A stretch of 64,000 nucleotides of DNA from Flavobacterium sp. LC2016-12 (GCF_015351595.1 NZ_JADKPT010000011.1:62001-126000); one strand, 5' to 3'. Counted from the first letter of the stretch, positions 18,097-26,737 are shown. Program-made: numbers and translations. Notes: generated by a model from the sequence alone, not told the origin.

Positions 18097-18337
18097 AAGA
18101 CAAAAGCTTCAGAGAAATCTGGAGCTTTTTTATTTTAATCCATATTCGACGGATTTATTCCGCACTGCTCGAAATCTTCTTATAAAAAGTTGGACATTCT
18201 ATAATGATACATCCTAAAGTAGACATACGGTAACAAAAAAAAGATTTAAAAAAGCAAAGCCATACCGTAACAGAATGGCTTTTGCTTTATTGATTTTGAT
18301 TGCGTTCACGAGCGGGACGCTCGCGCTAGCGGGGGGG
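18091..18337 (+). repeat. Island-flanking repeat, copy A
   Basis: Begins with GCTACTAAGAC at the tRNA tail. It contains a terminator hairpin at 18104-18131 (AAGCTTCAGA / TCTGGAGCTT, then T6) and a second hairpin built on AAAGCAAAGCCAT / ATGGCTTTTGCTTT. It ends with the G-rich block GAGCGGGACGCTCGCGCTAGC. A related copy in the same orientation lies at 33363-33605 and a partial one at 34921-34975. Bases 18338-18474 show nothing else. Confidence 0.8.
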
Positions 18338-18474
18338 CCAAGTCCCATTTAGAATTAAATTATTCTACAACACATTTAAAAGCTTAAATATAAAATAAAC
18401 CCCAAATTAAAACATAAACAATCATACTTTTGATAAGCCAAATTATCTCCCTCAATACTCACCACGCCAATAAA

Positions 18475-18942
18475 TTATTTCCTTTTACCGGTCTCAAATT
18501 GAGCTGTTAAGTCATTCAGTAATATAACTTCGTCATGATTTATAAACCCTTCCTGCTCATAAGGAACGATAACATCAATTACAAAATCATATTCATGAAT
18601 ATCTTTAATCTTTTTTCTCCTTATGATTTTTATCATTTTGTTTTCTCTCTTATATGGTAAATTTTGTGCTTTAATTTCTTTCCAAAATTCTTCAACACAT
18701 TCACCATGACCCTCCTGAAAATATGTAAAAACATCCTCAACGACATATTTAAGACTGCTTAAATTGCGGAATTGAGGTTCTGGATTCAAAGCATCTTCTT
18801 TCCATTTCAAATAACAATTAGCAAAATGCAAAGTTTGTGCTTCATCAAAATCCTTAGGTGGCTTTTTTTTTAAAGTCTCAACTGCCACATCAATTGCTTT
18901 TGCTAAATTTTCAGATGCTTCTTTATATTTATCTATTTTCAT
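18475..18942 (-). CDS. Hypothetical protein, possible orphan immunity protein
   Basis: 155 residues, soluble, with no signal peptide or membrane segment. It is rich in Lys and Glu and mostly helical at the start (YKEASENLAKAIDVAVETLKKK), with a beta-looking end (HEYDFVIDVIVPYEQEGF). I do not recognise a family. A remnant resembling the C-terminus of a polymorphic toxin ends 17 bases upstream of its ATG in the same direction, which is the usual place for an immunity gene. That role is inference from context only. Confidence 0.6.
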   Translation of the reverse strand: MKIDKYKEASENLAKAIDVAVETLKKKPPKDFDEAQTLHFANCYLKWKEDALNPEPQFRNLSSLKYVVEDVFTYFQEGHGECVEEFWKEIKAQNLPYKRENKMIKIIRRKKIKDIHEYDFVIDVIVPYEQEGFINHDEVILLNDLTAQFETGKRK

Positions 18943-18959
18943 TATCTTTCTGTTTCAAA

Positions 18960-19200
18960 TTAAAAATATAATAATCTAATACCATATTTCAAAAATTCAT
19001 TAATATTTCTATTGGTTGGACCGATTCCATTTATACTATTTCCAGACATATTCTTTTTGTCCCAATTTTCTATCTGTATCTGCTCACTCCCCCGTATTGC
19101 CCAATATGACGTATCTCCTAACCTAGATGCGTAGCCCCCAGCTCTTTTTTATTGAATTAAGCTCAAACAGAATATCCTTATTTATTTCAAGTTTAAGCAT
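18960..19200 (-). pseudogene. Remnant of a polymorphic-toxin-like C-terminus
   Basis: Two minus-strand frames join across an A6 run near 19150. One begins MLKLEINKDILFELNSIKK and would continue, after a one-base shift, as RAGGYASRLGDTSYWAIRG and on through MSGNSINGIGPTNRNI to the stop at 18960. The ending GNSINGIGPTNRNINEF resembles the C-terminal tails of RHS/polymorphic toxins in Bacteroidota (pattern recognition, not searched). It starts one base past the stop of the neighbouring gene and has no N-terminal delivery part, so it is probably a displaced toxin tip. Confidence 0.45.
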
Positions 19201-19201
19201 G

Positions 19202-20050
19202 CTATTGCTTATAATACAACATCATTGATGAAGATATTTTCCCATATTTTTCCCAATTTGCCTGACTTCCAAACTTATAATAATGTATTGAGCCAAATGA
19301 AGGAATAATCATTGGAAGATTTAATTTGTTGCCATCATTAGAATGCTCAATCCATTCTACAGTAATAACAACATCTTGCTGGACCTTGATGTCAAATGAT
19401 GTCAAATCTACATTTACCCAATCAGTAAGTTTTTTATCAACTTGAACTACAATATTTGTTTGATTAATTTTTTTATTAGGGCGGTTATTTTTTAATGAGT
19501 AAATGTTAACTCTAAATTTTACCATTTCAAAATTATTATCTTTAATAAAAAATTTAAAATTTGTTAGAAAACTTGGTGTTTTGTTTCCTAATGAAAATTT
19601 TCTCCCTATTTCAGTTCCTAAATTAAAATTTTCGAAATTTGGGTTAGCAAAAATTACCTGATGTTTAGTGTCTGTTTTTTCTTTGCCTTCACTGTAATCT
19701 TTCATATTGTTTTTAGATACTACTATTTCGTCTAGTTTTTCAAAATAATTTTTTAATACTATGACTTTTTCTTTAAATGAGATGCTTAAGTTTTTAATTA
19801 TTATTTCCTGTGTGTCATATCCCAAGCATGAGATTTTTAAAGTATCAGATTCCAAAGCATTTTCTATTGAAAAATTAAATTCACCATTCTTATCTGTAAC
19901 TGTACCAATCGGCTTATTTAAAATTCCAACATTTGCATATTGGATTGGATTTTTTAAACTGTCTAATACTTTACCCTGAATGCTTTTACTCTGAGCATAT
20001 ATTAGAGATGAACAGAAAAGTAGCGCTATTATTTTAAGTTGGTTTTTCAT
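19202..20050 (-). CDS. Carboxypeptidase-regulatory-like (CarboxypepD_reg) domain protein
   Basis: 282 residues with a signal peptide ending at IYAQ. Residues ~22-110 form the CarboxypepD_reg-like beta-sandwich (IQGKVLDSLKNPIQYANVGI, GTVTDKNGEFNFSI, ISCLGYDTQEI) that precedes many TonB-dependent receptors. Here the remaining ~170 residues are not a barrel but a beta-rich domain I do not recognise; it could be carbohydrate-binding-like. Probably a periplasmic or surface protein. It stands alone; the toxin remnant follows its stop codon after one base. Confidence 0.75.
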   Translation of the reverse strand: MKNQLKIIALLFCSSLIYAQSKSIQGKVLDSLKNPIQYANVGILNKPIGTVTDKNGEFNFSIENALESDTLKISCLGYDTQEIIIKNLSISFKEKVIVLKNYFEKLDEIVVSKNNMKDYSEGKEKTDTKHQVIFANPNFENFNLGTEIGRKFSLGNKTPSFLTNFKFFIKDNNFEMVKFRVNIYSLKNNRPNKKINQTNIVVQVDKKLTDWVNVDLTSFDIKVQQDVVITVEWIEHSNDGNKLNLPMIIPSFGSIHYYKFGSQANWEKYGKISSSMMLYYKQ

Positions 20051-20257
20051 TTTATTAGTGTCGTATTAAATTAGAATATTTTTGTTACTAAGTTCTTGCA
20101 ATATACCTTAATTTACATTTTTAAAATTATTGCCTTTAACTATATTTAAGATATGTTGGGAGGGAATAAAAAATTATAATAACGAAGCCGTATTTAACAT
20201 TATTGGGAATACTTATCACAATACTAGCAGTATAATTCCACATTGATTGCAAGTTCG

Positions 20258-20363
20258 ATGAATTATCAACCAACTTTTAATACAATAGAAAAAATTGTAG
20301 AATTGTATGAACGTTTAGTTCAAGCTGAAAGATAAGGTTGAATATCTAGAAAAATTATTATAA
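20258..20363 (+). pseudogene. Remnant of an HTH-regulator C-terminus
   Basis: A short frame reading MNYQPTFNTIEKIVELYERL, then VQAER and a stop. A one-base shift at 20331 restores DKVEYLEKLL. Such a coiled tail ends many XRE-family HTH proteins in Bacteroidota. The rest of the gene-free stretch 20051-20652 has only the hairpin at 20393 and AT-rich sequence, consistent with decayed accessory DNA. Confidence 0.4.
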
Positions 20364-20392
20364 TAATGAAAGAATCAAACTTAATCTAAAGG

Positions 20393-20423
20393 AATGAGCC
20401 CGATACAATATCGAGCTCATTAT
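20393..20423. terminator. Hairpin in decayed intergenic DNA
   Basis: A 13-base inverted repeat (AATGAGCCCGATA / TATCGAGCTCATT, one mismatch) with a three-base loop. It is followed by an A/T-rich but not pure T tract, so it is possibly an old terminator downstream of the HTH remnant. Confidence 0.4.
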
Positions 20424-20652
20424 TATCAAACTTCATTATAAATTTGTCTAAACTTTTGGGTGCAGTCTAGTAGGTCGCCTTTTTTTATATTCAATAATTA
20501 AAATTTTATATTCTTTTTCAATTCTTTACGTCATTATTTTATAAGAACACCTGAGCAGGACATGACCTTCTCTTATTATCCATAAAAGTTAAGCAGAGAT
20601 ATTAACCAACAACACATATGAAACATTAAGGTTAATTTTATAATTAAAAAAA

Positions 20653-23322
20653 TCATAGTTTATAAGATAATGTAAACATTATTGCCCTTGGCAAAATGTA
20701 AATTGCCTGCTGACTAATCATATAATCAGAAAAAGAATAGCTATTTTTCTTCTTAACATCAAATAAATTATTAACCGATAATTCGAAACCTAATGGTTTG
20801 TTTTTCTTTTGATAAAAAAGAGAGGTATTAGCTAAGTCATAAAAGTTAGATTGCCTTTCGTTGTTTGTATTTTTCAAACTTTCGTAATCCATCTTATAAG
20901 TCCAGTTTTTAAGAAACGTGATTTCAAATGCAGCTATAACCGAATCTGTTTCATATTTTGATTTGGTAAGTCCGGAAAATTCGCTAAAACCTTTATTATA
21001 CCCAATACTTAAATCTGGCCATTTTTTGAATGCCGTTTTAAAGGTTAAACCTATATTTTGATTATTTCTTTGATTATTCGTAGTTATATCATTTAAAATT
21101 TGGGAATATTCAAACCAAGATAAATTCGCGTTTAATTTCAAATTAAAGCGGTAAATTCTTTTTGAAACATACCCTGTAAAACCAATATTAGTTTCTGGAT
21201 TATCCGTTAATATTGGTGTGCTAAATTGATTTATCCCGTCTAATCTAATTTCATTTCGAATTACTTTTACCTTCTTCGAATAATTTAAAAAACCATTCCA
21301 AATAATTCCTGCGTATGAATTCATTTTGGAGTAACGGAGAGTTGCGGCGTGGTATTTTTCATTTTCTAGTAATGCATTCCCCTTATAAACGGCATTATAA
21401 AACTCCATCGTATATCTATCTGCTAATTGATTTACTGTTGGAAATTGATTTGCCAATTTATAATTAAAGCTTAAAGTTTCTGACTTATTGAATTCATAAT
21501 CACTATTCCATTGCGGCTGAAATAATGTCTTAGAAATCACATTTTCACCATTTTGCTCAACTGTATTCAATTGATACCAATGCAGATATAATCCAGGTTT
21601 ATTAATCCATTTTCCAATTCTAAATTTATATTCCAGACCAACATAAGTATCATTTAGTTTGTATTGAATATTATTTCCAAAACCAGCAGTATCAAAATCA
21701 TTTACTGAACCATCTGTCAAAATCTGTTTTTCAGCTGTTTTAAAATACGATTTCTCATAATTATTCCCAATATTAGTATATAAATGATTGGAATTATTTA
21801 TCACCCAATAATGTTTAAAAATTGCATCAATTGTATTTACTTCAGACTTTTTTACTTGATTGACATGGTATTTTTTATCTTCAGTTAAGGGAATTAAACC
21901 TGATAAAAAAGGCTCGTCTGTAAACCAGTTGGTTTGAGGTGTAATTTTATCATACAGCTGATTGACTACAAAAGTCGTGGTATGATGTTCGTTATAATTT
22001 TTATGCCATTCAATATATTGTTTTAAAGAAGAATTATCAGCTTTATTAATAGTTTCGAAGATGTTTGACCCTAAATTAGTCACAGAATTCAAAATGCTGT
22101 TTAAATCATTATTATTTGCCTGATATTGCCCATTATAATACCATTTTTCTCTATTGGTTGGGGAATAATCTATTTTTAAGTTTCCAATACCCAGGACAGC
22201 TGTATTATCAGCTTTTCTAATTTTATTTTCATAATCTATAGAGCTATTATTCAGATATTCTACATTATTATCTATTCTTGAAGCTGTAATGTTTTTTGAG
22301 AGTATCCCGAATCCTGATATGGAAATTTTAGAAGAAAAATCATGACTAAAATTGAAAGCACTAAATTGAGATTTATTTTGAACGACATCTGCATTATCAT
22401 TTCTGAAAGAGTCTAAATTTGCTAATGATTTTCTTCCCGACAGAAAACTACTTGTGCCTCCGCCAAAACGCATTAAATCATCAAATGTAAAAGTGCTTTT
22501 ACCAATATTGTTCAGATCTCCAATAAAACTAATATTGGTTTTGGGTGTGTAATAAAATAATGTTGCATGCGCTAAATAAAAACCATTATCTCCGGCCCCA
22601 GCCTCTATGCCAGCTTGGAGATCTCCAAAAATAAACTTTTTCTTACCTTCCTTTAACTTAACATTCATTGCAAGATCATCGCTATCCGAAACCTGTTTCA
22701 TAAAACCTACTTCATTGAAATGATCAATAACCTCAATTTTGTCAAGAGCATCTGCAGGAATGTTTTCTACCGCTAACTTAGAAGCACCACCGAAAAACGA
22801 TTTACCCTCCACCAGCATTTTTGTAACTTTTTTGCCTTGTACAGTAATTGTTCCTTTTTTGTCTACCTCAACGCCTGGCAATTTTTCAAGAATTTCTTTC
22901 ATCTTTCTTTCATTGCCATTGGCGAAACTATTGACATTAAAAACCAATGTATCTTTTTTAACCACAACTGGTTTGAAATCATGTTTTATAACAATTTCTT
23001 TGAGACTTTCGCCACTAGGTTTTAATTTAAAATCATGTGAAATGATTTCTGATCCCGCCTCCAAAACAAATACCTCATCTATATATCCAATATAGGAAAT
23101 CGTAATTTGATACTGAAGCTTTATTTCCAACTCCAACTTATATCTTCCCTTATTATCAGCAATAGCAAATTTCAAGCTCGCTTCCTTTGCAATAGGAACA
23201 GCAATTACATTAGCCGACTCTAAAGGTTTTCCCATATCATCAGAGACTACTCCGCTAAAAGTTTTTGTCTGAGAGAATGAAAATGAAGTAATAAATATAA
23301 AAACGATAATTAGTCTGATCAT
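20653..23322 (-). CDS. TonB-dependent-receptor-like outer membrane protein
   Basis: 889 residues from the ATG at 23322, which opens the signal peptide IRLIIVFIFITSFSFSQ; the upstream ATG at 23376 would bury it. Order: CarboxypepD_reg-like domain (~20-110), plug-like domain (~115-230, with EILEKLPGVEVDKKGTITVQ and VENIPADALDKIEVI), then a long beta-barrel ending in aromatic strands. This is the barrel family that in Flavobacteriia often pairs with GLPGLI proteins. It is third in a minus-strand unit: secreted peptide, hairpin, GLPGLI, receptor. It may import or export a peptide or metal complex; the ligand is unknown. Confidence 0.85.
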   Translation of the reverse strand: MIRLIIVFIFITSFSFSQTKTFSGVVSDDMGKPLESANVIAVPIAKEASLKFAIADNKGRYKLELEIKLQYQITISYIGYIDEVFVLEAGSEIISHDFKLKPSGESLKEIVIKHDFKPVVVKKDTLVFNVNSFANGNERKMKEILEKLPGVEVDKKGTITVQGKKVTKMLVEGKSFFGGASKLAVENIPADALDKIEVIDHFNEVGFMKQVSDSDDLAMNVKLKEGKKKFIFGDLQAGIEAGAGDNGFYLAHATLFYYTPKTNISFIGDLNNIGKSTFTFDDLMRFGGGTSSFLSGRKSLANLDSFRNDNADVVQNKSQFSAFNFSHDFSSKISISGFGILSKNITASRIDNNVEYLNNSSIDYENKIRKADNTAVLGIGNLKIDYSPTNREKWYYNGQYQANNNDLNSILNSVTNLGSNIFETINKADNSSLKQYIEWHKNYNEHHTTTFVVNQLYDKITPQTNWFTDEPFLSGLIPLTEDKKYHVNQVKKSEVNTIDAIFKHYWVINNSNHLYTNIGNNYEKSYFKTAEKQILTDGSVNDFDTAGFGNNIQYKLNDTYVGLEYKFRIGKWINKPGLYLHWYQLNTVEQNGENVISKTLFQPQWNSDYEFNKSETLSFNYKLANQFPTVNQLADRYTMEFYNAVYKGNALLENEKYHAATLRYSKMNSYAGIIWNGFLNYSKKVKVIRNEIRLDGINQFSTPILTDNPETNIGFTGYVSKRIYRFNLKLNANLSWFEYSQILNDITTNNQRNNQNIGLTFKTAFKKWPDLSIGYNKGFSEFSGLTKSKYETDSVIAAFEITFLKNWTYKMDYESLKNTNNERQSNFYDLANTSLFYQKKNKPLGFELSVNNLFDVKKKNSYSFSDYMISQQAIYILPRAIMFTLSYKL

Positions 23323-23433
23323 TTGAACTTTTCTTGTAGAATAATTTGATTTCCAAATATTCTCTTGTGGGATCACGGTGTAATTTTATAATTTGTAGTA
23401 ACAAACAAGATTTATAAAATCAACATATTTTTT

Positions 23434-24144
23434 TTAACTTTTAGATTTAATTACTGCTCCTAAACCTTCCTTAAGCTTTTTATCATATTCTTCTCTGGAT
23501 ATCATTTTCCCCTTAGGAATATTTATGTCTATTTCTTTGTCAAATAGCTCAATTTTTGATGCTACAAAAGTTTTATTATCTTCTGTCAGTTCTAATATTA
23601 ATCCAGGCAGACTATAAAAAGTCTTTGGACCATATGAATAAGGCAGGGCCGGAGCAAACCAACATATTATTTCTCTTGTTTTATGTTCACCTTTTTTATT
23701 TACAAAGGTTCTTTGCGTCACAGCTTTATAACACAAATACGTTCCTATTTTTTTTGTGTCATTTTTTATTTCCCATTTATCAGATTGAATTGGGCTTTTA
23801 ATCAATGTTCCATCATCCATAATTTCGACTTCTGTTTTATTACCCAAATCTATATAGGTATCAGATGATGTATAAGCTAACTTTGCAACATTATTTAATT
23901 TACGATCATATTCAGAATCGTAATTTAATTTATCAACGTATTTAAAGGTAGACTTTGATTTATTGAATGTCAATTCGAACTCTTGATTATTTGCTAAGTC
24001 ATTCAATTTTGTAATGAAATTTTTCGTGTCTTCTTTTTTAATATCGTCAACTGTCAGTGGAAGATAAAAGCGATACCTAACGGTACCTGATGATTGCGAA
24101 TGTATGCTAGCAGTTAGCATTAATAAAAATAAAAATAACTTCAT
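23434..24144 (-). CDS. GLPGLI family protein
   Basis: 236 residues with a signal peptide (FLLMLTASIHSQ). The family-naming motif appears as TFYSLPGLILEL near residue 185, with REIICWFAPALPYSYGPKTF before it. GLPGLI proteins are secreted Bacteroidota proteins of unknown function. The gene lies 111 bases upstream of the receptor gene and 63 bases downstream of the small secreted peptide gene, with a strong hairpin in the latter gap. Probably one operon. Confidence 0.88.
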   Translation of the reverse strand: MKLFLFLLMLTASIHSQSSGTVRYRFYLPLTVDDIKKEDTKNFITKLNDLANNQEFELTFNKSKSTFKYVDKLNYDSEYDRKLNNVAKLAYTSSDTYIDLGNKTEVEIMDDGTLIKSPIQSDKWEIKNDTKKIGTYLCYKAVTQRTFVNKKGEHKTREIICWFAPALPYSYGPKTFYSLPGLILELTEDNKTFVASKIELFDKEIDINIPKGKMISREEYDKKLKEGLGAVIKSKS

Positions 24145-24159
24145 AATATTAGAAATTTA

Positions 24160-24193
24160 AAGCTCTTCCAGAAAAATTTTGCTGGAAGAGCTT
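24160..24193 (-). terminator. Attenuator-like hairpin after the secreted-peptide gene
   Basis: Perfect 12-base inverted repeat AAGCTCTTCCAG / CTGGAAGAGCTT with a ten-base loop. No T run follows on the minus strand. It probably acts as a partial terminator or mRNA stabiliser, making the peptide gene more highly expressed than GLPGLI and the receptor. Confidence 0.6.
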
Positions 24194-24207
24194 CTGAATA
24201 AAATATT

Positions 24208-24426
24208 TTAGTGGCACAGTCCAATTAATGCATTTAAAAGACTTATATTATCTGCCCCTCCTCCAATAATGGATTCATAAACATCAATTGCTCGTTGTTC
24301 GCAAGCTTGTTCTTGCTGTTGAACAACTTCTGTTTTTAACAGCGTATTTTTAACTTCAACATTTTTAGCATTTGCTGCTGCATTAAATGCTACTACCATT
24401 AGAGCAGTAAATAAAACTTTTTTCAT
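24208..24426 (-). CDS. Small secreted peptide with GGG motif
   Basis: 72 residues from the ATG at 24426, chosen because it opens a clean signal peptide (KKVLFTALMVVAFNAAANA). A longer start at 24471 is not supported. The mature part (~52 residues) has a Gln/Glu-rich stretch with CEQRAIDVYE, then SIIGGGADNISLLNALIGLC and a final His. Two Cys could form a disulfide. The GGG resembles the leader/core boundary of RiPP precursors, including the one at 26564, though a Sec signal is unusual for these. It leads the GLPGLI/receptor unit and is probably its substrate, partner or signal (inference). Confidence 0.7.
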   Translation of the reverse strand: MKKVLFTALMVVAFNAAANAKNVEVKNTLLKTEVVQQQEQACEQRAIDVYESIIGGGADNISLLNALIGLCH

Positions 24427-24440
24427 AGTTAATTGTTTTT

Positions 24441-24471
24441 TAAAATTAGTAAAAATTATTTTGGTTAACAA
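24441..24471 (-). promoter_or_regulatory. Promoter of the secreted-peptide operon
   Basis: On the minus strand TTG (24471-24469), 20 bases, then TAATTTTA (24448-24441): one base off the Bacteroidota TAnnTTTG element at good spacing, 15 bases before the ATG. Confidence 0.5.
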
Positions 24472-24553
24472 TGGTAAATTTTGTCTGCAGAACTATCACA
24501 AATTGTTAAAGCCAAAACTAGACAAACCTCATAGTGCTTACAAATGTTGTCTA

Positions 24554-24591
24554 TCGAAATTCAGGAATCCCGATATGTTATTCCTGAATTT
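24554..24591. promoter_or_regulatory. Operator-like site 1 with 12-bp inverted repeat
   Basis: Located in the divergent space between the peptide operon and the TPR/AraC regulator. Its first 22 bases (24554-24575, starting TCGAAATTC, ending CCGATA) match the site at 26467-26488 at 19 of 22 positions. In addition AAATTCAGGAAT (24557-24568) is repeated in exact inverted form at 24580-24591. A TAnnTTTG element (TATTTTTG, 24683-24690) lies 18 bases before the regulator's ATG. Confidence 0.55.
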
Positions 24592-24707
24592 TGTAAAAAA
24601 CAATATTTAAATATTTAAAAAACAGCACTTTACACTAATGAAAAAAAGTAACTTACATCATTACAATTTTATCCGAATGCTCTATTTTTGTAAGAAAGCC
24701 CCAAAAT

Positions 24708-26423
24708 ATGTTTTCAAATAAATCTCGAAGAACTTTCCTTTTATTACTATTTCCTATTTTACTGATTGCTCAGACAAAAAAAAAAGACTTTATAAATTTA
24801 TCATACGATGATTTACACGATTTGTATTTTAAAAATGTAGGAAATCAAAAGAAACAACTACTGTATACAAATGCCTATATGGCCAAAGCAATACAGGAAA
24901 ATAGTAATATTAGAAAAGCTAAAGCCAATTATCAAATAGCTCTATTTTATTATAAATCAGATAGAAATAAAGCAATTCAATATCTTGACAGTGTCATAAA
25001 ATATTCGAATGGAAGTAATGATAAATTTTTTCCAGCTGCAGCTTATTGCGAAAAAGCTGATTTTCTTAAAACTCAATTTAAGTTTAAAGAAGCGATGGCC
25101 AATTATAATTTTGCAGAAAAAAATGCCCTTCAGACCAATATTGATTATTATTATGTAGTGCGCGAATATATAGCTATTACAAAATCTGAAGATTTAGGAG
25201 AATATAATGAAGCATTAAATATATATAAAGAATGTTATGTATATTATAAAAGCAAAGATACAAGAAGCTCAAACTATTCTGGACAGTATCTAAATCTCAT
25301 TTTTGGGCTGGCTGATTGTTATAAATCTTTGAAAAATACAGACTCCACTTCATATTACAATAAACTAGGCTATAGGGAGTCTAAAACAACTAATAATGAA
25401 GAGTATAAAAATCTTTTTATTCTTAATGAAGGCGCAAACCAAGTACTAAAAAGGAATTATGGTGCAGCACTGGATAGCATTAACAAAGCATTACCAAAAA
25501 TGATTGAATACGACAATACGGGTAATGTATTGGCAGCTTATTTTTATTTAGGTAAAACATATGATGGACTGGGGAAAAAAGCAATAGCAGTAGAAAATTT
25601 TATGCGAGTAGATTCTATCTATAAAGTAACAAAAGAAATAACCACAGAATTTATGGATGGATATCCGTATTTAATTAGCTATTATAAAAATTTAGGAGAC
25701 AGGGAAAATCAGTTAAAATATATAACTGCCTATATGGCCATAGACAGTACTTTACATAAAAATTATCGTGAATTAAATAAATTAGTGTATAGCGAATATG
25801 ATACACCACATTTAATTTCTGACAAAGAAATTCTTATTACTTCCCTTAATAGAGACAAAATAAAAACGTATTGGGGAATGGGGTTTTTATCCTTAACTGT
25901 TATTGCTTTCGGAGGTTTTGCATTCCATCAGTATCGAACTAAAAAACAATACAGATCAAGGTTTGAAAAGATAATAAAAGAAACAAATCAAAATAACAAT
26001 TACGAGGTCAACAAAGAAAACGAAACTGAAACTGTCCCTGTTAAAATTGGTGATATTGGTATTGGGGAAGAGTTAATCAATCAGATTTTAGAAAAGCTCA
26101 ATCACTTCGAAAACGACAAAGAATATTTGAAGCCTAATATTACAGTGCAAACTTTATCTTCAACGTTTGAAACTAATACAAAATATGTCTCTAAAATAGT
26201 TAATATATATAAAGAAAAATCATTTATTCAGTACATAAATGATTTAAGAATTGATCATGCTATTCGTCAATTACAAGAAAACAATAAACTAAGAAAGTAT
26301 ACGGTTCAGGCGCTTGCATTAGAGTTCGGTTTTAACAACGCCGAATCATTTTCAACCGCTTTTTATAAAAAAACAGGTATAAAGCCAACTTATTTCATTA
26401 AAGAATTAGACTCAACAACATAA
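24708..26423 (+). CDS. Membrane-anchored TPR / AraC-type transcriptional regulator
   Basis: 571 residues. A signal-like hydrophobic N-terminus (RTFLLLLFPILLIAQ) is followed by ~350 residues of TPR-like helical repeats, presumably periplasmic. A membrane segment lies at ~388-408 (WGMGFLSLTVIAFGGFAF), and a cytoplasmic AraC HTH at ~465-565 (VQALALEFGFNNAESFSTAF, KKTGIKPTYF). This one-component architecture lets a periplasmic signal control transcription directly. It lies just upstream of the RiPP precursor. A nearly identical 22-bp motif precedes both this gene and the precursor, so it probably controls the cluster and itself (inference). Confidence 0.85.
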   Translation: MFSNKSRRTFLLLLFPILLIAQTKKKDFINLSYDDLHDLYFKNVGNQKKQLLYTNAYMAKAIQENSNIRKAKANYQIALFYYKSDRNKAIQYLDSVIKYSNGSNDKFFPAAAYCEKADFLKTQFKFKEAMANYNFAEKNALQTNIDYYYVVREYIAITKSEDLGEYNEALNIYKECYVYYKSKDTRSSNYSGQYLNLIFGLADCYKSLKNTDSTSYYNKLGYRESKTTNNEEYKNLFILNEGANQVLKRNYGAALDSINKALPKMIEYDNTGNVLAAYFYLGKTYDGLGKKAIAVENFMRVDSIYKVTKEITTEFMDGYPYLISYYKNLGDRENQLKYITAYMAIDSTLHKNYRELNKLVYSEYDTPHLISDKEILITSLNRDKIKTYWGMGFLSLTVIAFGGFAFHQYRTKKQYRSRFEKIIKETNQNNNYEVNKENETETVPVKIGDIGIGEELINQILEKLNHFENDKEYLKPNITVQTLSSTFETNTKYVSKIVNIYKEKSFIQYINDLRIDHAIRQLQENNKLRKYTVQALALEFGFNNAESFSTAFYKKTGIKPTYFIKELDSTT

Positions 26424-26466
26424 CAACAAACAACTGACAAACAGAATCTTAACGAAACTAATAAGC

Positions 26467-26488
26467 TCGAAATTCCTGAATTCCGATA
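26467..26488 (+). promoter_or_regulatory. Operator-like site 2 upstream of the RiPP precursor
   Basis: 22 bases matching 24554-24575 at 19 positions (common TCGAAATTC, GAAT and CCGATA blocks). It lies 41 bases upstream of the -7 element at 26530, the right distance for an activator. Candidate binding site of the adjacent AraC-type regulator. Confidence 0.55.
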
Positions 26489-26529
26489 ACCTTAATAAGT
26501 TGTCTTATAAATCTTCACAACTCAGATTA

Positions 26530-26537
26530 TATATTTG
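26530..26537 (+). promoter_or_regulatory. -7 promoter element of the RiPP operon
   Basis: TATATTTG matches TAnnTTTG and lies 26 bases before the precursor ATG. No TTG occurs at the usual -33 spacing, which suits a promoter that depends on an activator. Confidence 0.5.
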
Positions 26538-26563
26538 TGAAATAATAATAAAAATTTATACAG

Positions 26564-26737
26564 ATGAAAACGAAAAAAATAAAAAGAGAAGCTAATAAAT
26601 TTTCTCTAGACAAATTTGAAGTGGCTAAATTAAAAAACATGCATTTAATTATTGGTGGAGGAGAGAATCAAGATGACCCACCAATCGATGATACTAAAGG
26701 CAAAGGCAAGGATTCATCTATTCAATGCGGTAAGTAA
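26564..26737 (+). CDS. Class I lanthipeptide-like RiPP precursor peptide
   Basis: 57 residues. The leader (1-~33) is Lys-rich and carries NKFSLDKFEVAKLKNMHL. FSLD here corresponds to the FNLD box that LanB enzymes bind, and the whole resembles Bacteroidota lanthipeptide/natural-product leaders. It ends in LIIGGG. The proposed core, from E34, has acidic and Pro residues (DDPPIDDT), then GKGKDSSIQCGK: Thr44, Ser51 and Ser52 could be dehydrated, and Cys55 is the only thiol, allowing at most one (methyl)lanthionine ring. The gene precedes two S8 proteases and split LanB. It has its own -7 element and an upstream operator-like site. Confidence 0.82.
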   Translation: MKTKKIKREANKFSLDKFEVAKLKNMHLIIGGGENQDDPPIDDTKGKGKDSSIQCGK

